Source: Betaproteobacteria bacterium
GTDB lineage: Bacteria; Pseudomonadota; Gammaproteobacteria; Burkholderiales; Usitatibacteraceae
DNA length: 6,887 bases
Assembly: GCA_012274175.1 (NCBI GenBank)
Contig: JAAOZZ010000322.1
Coordinates: 1-6,887, forward strand
Direction: 5' to 3'
The number at the start of each line of letters is the position of its first letter. Position 1 is the first letter of the stretch. The position numbers and the translations under genes are program-made. Below are positions 5,479-6,887 of this stretch, piece by piece. Under the pieces are notes generated by a model. The model made no database searches, was not told the origin of the DNA, and saw only the letters and a program-made list of their open reading frames with translations.

Positions 5479-6066
5479 ATGGCCCGAGTGCTCGTGCTCT
5501 ACGCGTCGGTCGACGGGCACACGGCCCGCATCGCCGAGCGCATCGCCGCGATCCTGCGCGACCAGGGGCTCGAAGCGACGGTGCGATCGGCCGACGCGGT
5601 GGAAGTGCTCTGGGAGATCGACGGCCACGACGGCGTCGTCATCGGAGGGGCGATCCGCTATGGCCGGCACCCGGCATGGCTCGAAGAAGTGGTGCGCGAA
5701 CGGCTCGCCGACATCGAGAGCCGCCCCAATGCGTTCTTCTCCGTGTGCCTGAGCGCGGGCGGGCCGGGGGCGAAGCCCGAGGTCGCGCGCGGCTATGTCG
5801 AGGATTTCCGGCGGCGCACGGGATGGACGAGCCGGCAGACCGCGAGCTTCGCGGGCGCCCTGCTCTATCGCCGCTACAACCCGTTCGTGCGCTTCACGGT
5901 GCGGATGATCGTCGGCATGGCGGGCGGCGAGACGGACACTTCCCGCGATTACGAGTACACCGATTGGGACGCGGTCGAGCGCTTCGCCGCCGACTTCGCC
6001 CGCCGCATGCCCGCGGCCGGCACGCCGGCCGCGGTCCCTGCGCACCGCGAGCCCGCCTACCAGTAG
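5479..6066 (+). CDS. hemG: Menaquinone-dependent protoporphyrinogen oxidase, HemG type (flavodoxin fold)
   Basis: HemG oxidises protoporphyrinogen IX to protoporphyrin IX, the penultimate step of haem synthesis, and passes electrons through FMN to the respiratory quinone pool at the inner membrane. The 195 residues compare with 181 in E. coli. The FMN phosphate loop YASVDGHT (8-15) corresponds to FSTRDGQT. VVIGGAIRYGRH (53-64), AFFSVCLSA (85-93), FAGALLYRRYNPFVR (124-138), the HemG-specific loop VRMIVGMAGGETDT (141-154) and YTDWDAVERFA (160-170) all match HemG rather than ordinary flavodoxins. The last 18 residues form an Ala/Pro tail outside the domain, encoded partly by a strong inverted repeat. 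The ATG at 5479 has GAGGAG (5467-5472) 6 nt upstream. It lies 71 bp after ndh with its own candidate promoter, so it may be transcribed alone or with ndh. Its stop overlaps the convergent fpr stop. Confidence 0.9.
   Translation: MARVLVLYASVDGHTARIAERIAAILRDQGLEATVRSADAVEVLWEIDGHDGVVIGGAIRYGRHPAWLEEVVRERLADIESRPNAFFSVCLSAGGPGAKPEVARGYVEDFRRRTGWTSRQTASFAGALLYRRYNPFVRFTVRMIVGMAGGETDTSRDYEYTDWDAVERFAADFARRMPAAGTPAAVPAHREPAYQ
6011..6034. repeat. Perfect 10-bp-arm inverted repeat in the hemG 3' end
   Basis: CCGCGGCCGG (6011-6020) and CCGGCCGCGG (6025-6034) flank CACG, giving a very stable all-GC hairpin on either strand. It codes for part of the non-conserved C-terminal tail of HemG and lies 23 bp past the fpr stop on the other strand. 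No T-tract follows in either direction. It may serve as a shared transcription-end or mRNA-stability hairpin for the overlapping convergent pair. Confidence 0.6.
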
Positions 6067-6866
6067 CCTTCGGTCGAGAGTTGCCCGGGCACGCCCCGTC
6101 GTCCGGGCACGAGGCCGCGCTCGCGCAGGAGCGAGCGCATCTCCCGGATCATCTCCGGGTTGCCGCACAGCATTGCGCGCGCGCCCACGGGTTCGATGGT
6201 TTCGCCCACGGCCCGCTCCAGCGCGCCTTCCCGGAGCAGCACGTCCAGCCGGTCGCCGAATGCGCCGGACACCTTTTCGCGCGTGACCACCGGAAGCATC
6301 GTGAGGCGGGCACGCTCGGCGGAGCCGAAGCGCTGCAACGACGCTTCGATCGAGTCGGGCGTGAGCTCGGCGGCGCATCGCACGCTGTGGGAGAGCACGA
6401 CGCGGGCATGCCGCTCCCAGGTGCGGGCGTCGGCCAGCATCGACAGGAAGGGTGCGACGCCGGTGCCGGTGGAGAACATCCAGAGCGTGCCCCCGGGTGC
6501 CACCTGGTCGAGGGTGAGGAAGCCGAAGCTGCGCGCATCCAGCCGGATCGCATCCCCCGCCGCCGCCTTCCCGAAGCGCTCGGTGAAGGGGCCGCCCGGG
6601 ACGAGCGTGCACTCGAAATCGAGGTGACCGGCATCGGACGGCGATGCGATCGAATAGGGGCGCCAGATCACCGTGCCGTCCGCCGTTTCGAGTCCGAGGC
6701 GCGCGTAGTGTCCGGGCGTGAAGCGGAACGCCGCCGGGCGCGTGATGCGAAACGCCGCGAGCGTGGGCGTGCGCCGGCGAATGTGGATGAAATGCTCGAT
6801 CGTCGCGTCGGCCCGCCGTGGCCCGGCCGCCGGGATGATGATGACGGGATCGGTTTCGCGCAGCAT
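6057..6866 (-). CDS. fpr: Ferredoxin/flavodoxin-NADP+ reductase, bacterial Fpr type
   Basis: An FAD enzyme that exchanges electrons between NADPH and ferredoxin or flavodoxin in the cytoplasm. It has 269 residues, slightly longer than typical Fpr (about 250-260) because of an N-terminal stretch of about 20. The FAD site RPYSIAS is at 69-75, the dinucleotide loop FSTGTGVAPFLSML at 131-144, and the conserved MLCGNPEMIREM at 232-243. The chain ends in GYW; a terminal aromatic residue stacking on the flavin is typical of plastidic-like bacterial Fpr such as E. coli's. The ATG at 6866 is the first usable start in frame and has only a weak upstream purine run; the promoter lies beyond the window. 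The last 10 bp overlap hemG tail to tail. A link with HemG through a shared flavodoxin-type chemistry is inference only. Confidence 0.88.
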   Translation of the reverse strand: MLRETDPVIIIPAAGPRRADATIEHFIHIRRRTPTLAAFRITRPAAFRFTPGHYARLGLETADGTVIWRPYSIASPSDAGHLDFECTLVPGGPFTERFGKAAAGDAIRLDARSFGFLTLDQVAPGGTLWMFSTGTGVAPFLSMLADARTWERHARVVLSHSVRCAAELTPDSIEASLQRFGSAERARLTMLPVVTREKVSGAFGDRLDVLLREGALERAVGETIEPVGARAMLCGNPEMIREMRSLLRERGLVPGRRGVPGQLSTEGYW

Positions 6867-6887
6867 CGTTTCAACGGCCGGCGCGCG

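Noticed and set aside
6118..6138. Short inverted repeat GCTCGC/GCGAGC inside fpr
   Set aside because: It lies in conserved-length coding sequence and is of a size common by chance at this GC content.

Overview
The window is very GC-rich and densely packed with single-copy housekeeping and redox genes. It looks like the chromosome of a high-GC beta- or gammaproteobacterium, with beta favoured. The grounds are the short-form cysE, the suhB/trmJ/cysE gene set, and TAAAAT-type -10 elements in an otherwise GC-rich background. No transposase, integrase, CRISPR array, tRNA or rRNA is visible.

Layout, left to right: cysE (minus, runs off the left edge); an MFS exporter-like gene (plus, 458-1669); trmJ tRNA methyltransferase (minus, 1692-2423), convergent with the MFS gene; a 354-bp non-coding region (2424-2777) rich in signals; a marR-family regulator (plus, 2778-3218); suhB (plus, 3300-4082); ndh, type II NADH dehydrogenase (plus, 4091-5407), 8 bp after suhB; hemG, quinone-linked protoporphyrinogen oxidase (plus, 5479-6066); and fpr, ferredoxin/flavodoxin-NADP reductase (minus, 6057-6866), whose stop overlaps the hemG stop by 10 bp.

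Functionally there is a cysteine/tRNA block on the left (cysE, trmJ), with an MFS gene on the opposite strand between the two. On the right is a flavin redox block: Ndh feeds NADH electrons to quinone, HemG passes electrons from a haem precursor to quinone, and Fpr links NADPH to ferredoxin or flavodoxin. A perfect TTGA-N6-TCAA palindrome lies just after the ndh stop, at the distance from a -10-like hexamer expected for FNR-type activation of hemG.

The most unusual part is 2470-2760. On the minus strand it holds a near-consensus sigma70 promoter whose spacer contains a perfect 6-5-6 palindrome, a likely operator for the adjacent MarR protein. About 210 nt downstream is a textbook intrinsic terminator (11-bp stem, 10-T tract) that ends 49 bp before the trmJ start codon. 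Between them lie three TTGAATG repeats spaced exactly 11 bp apart, two further hairpins and a repeated 9-mer. This arrangement predicts either a discrete small RNA or a terminator-attenuated trmJ leader, probably controlled by MarR.
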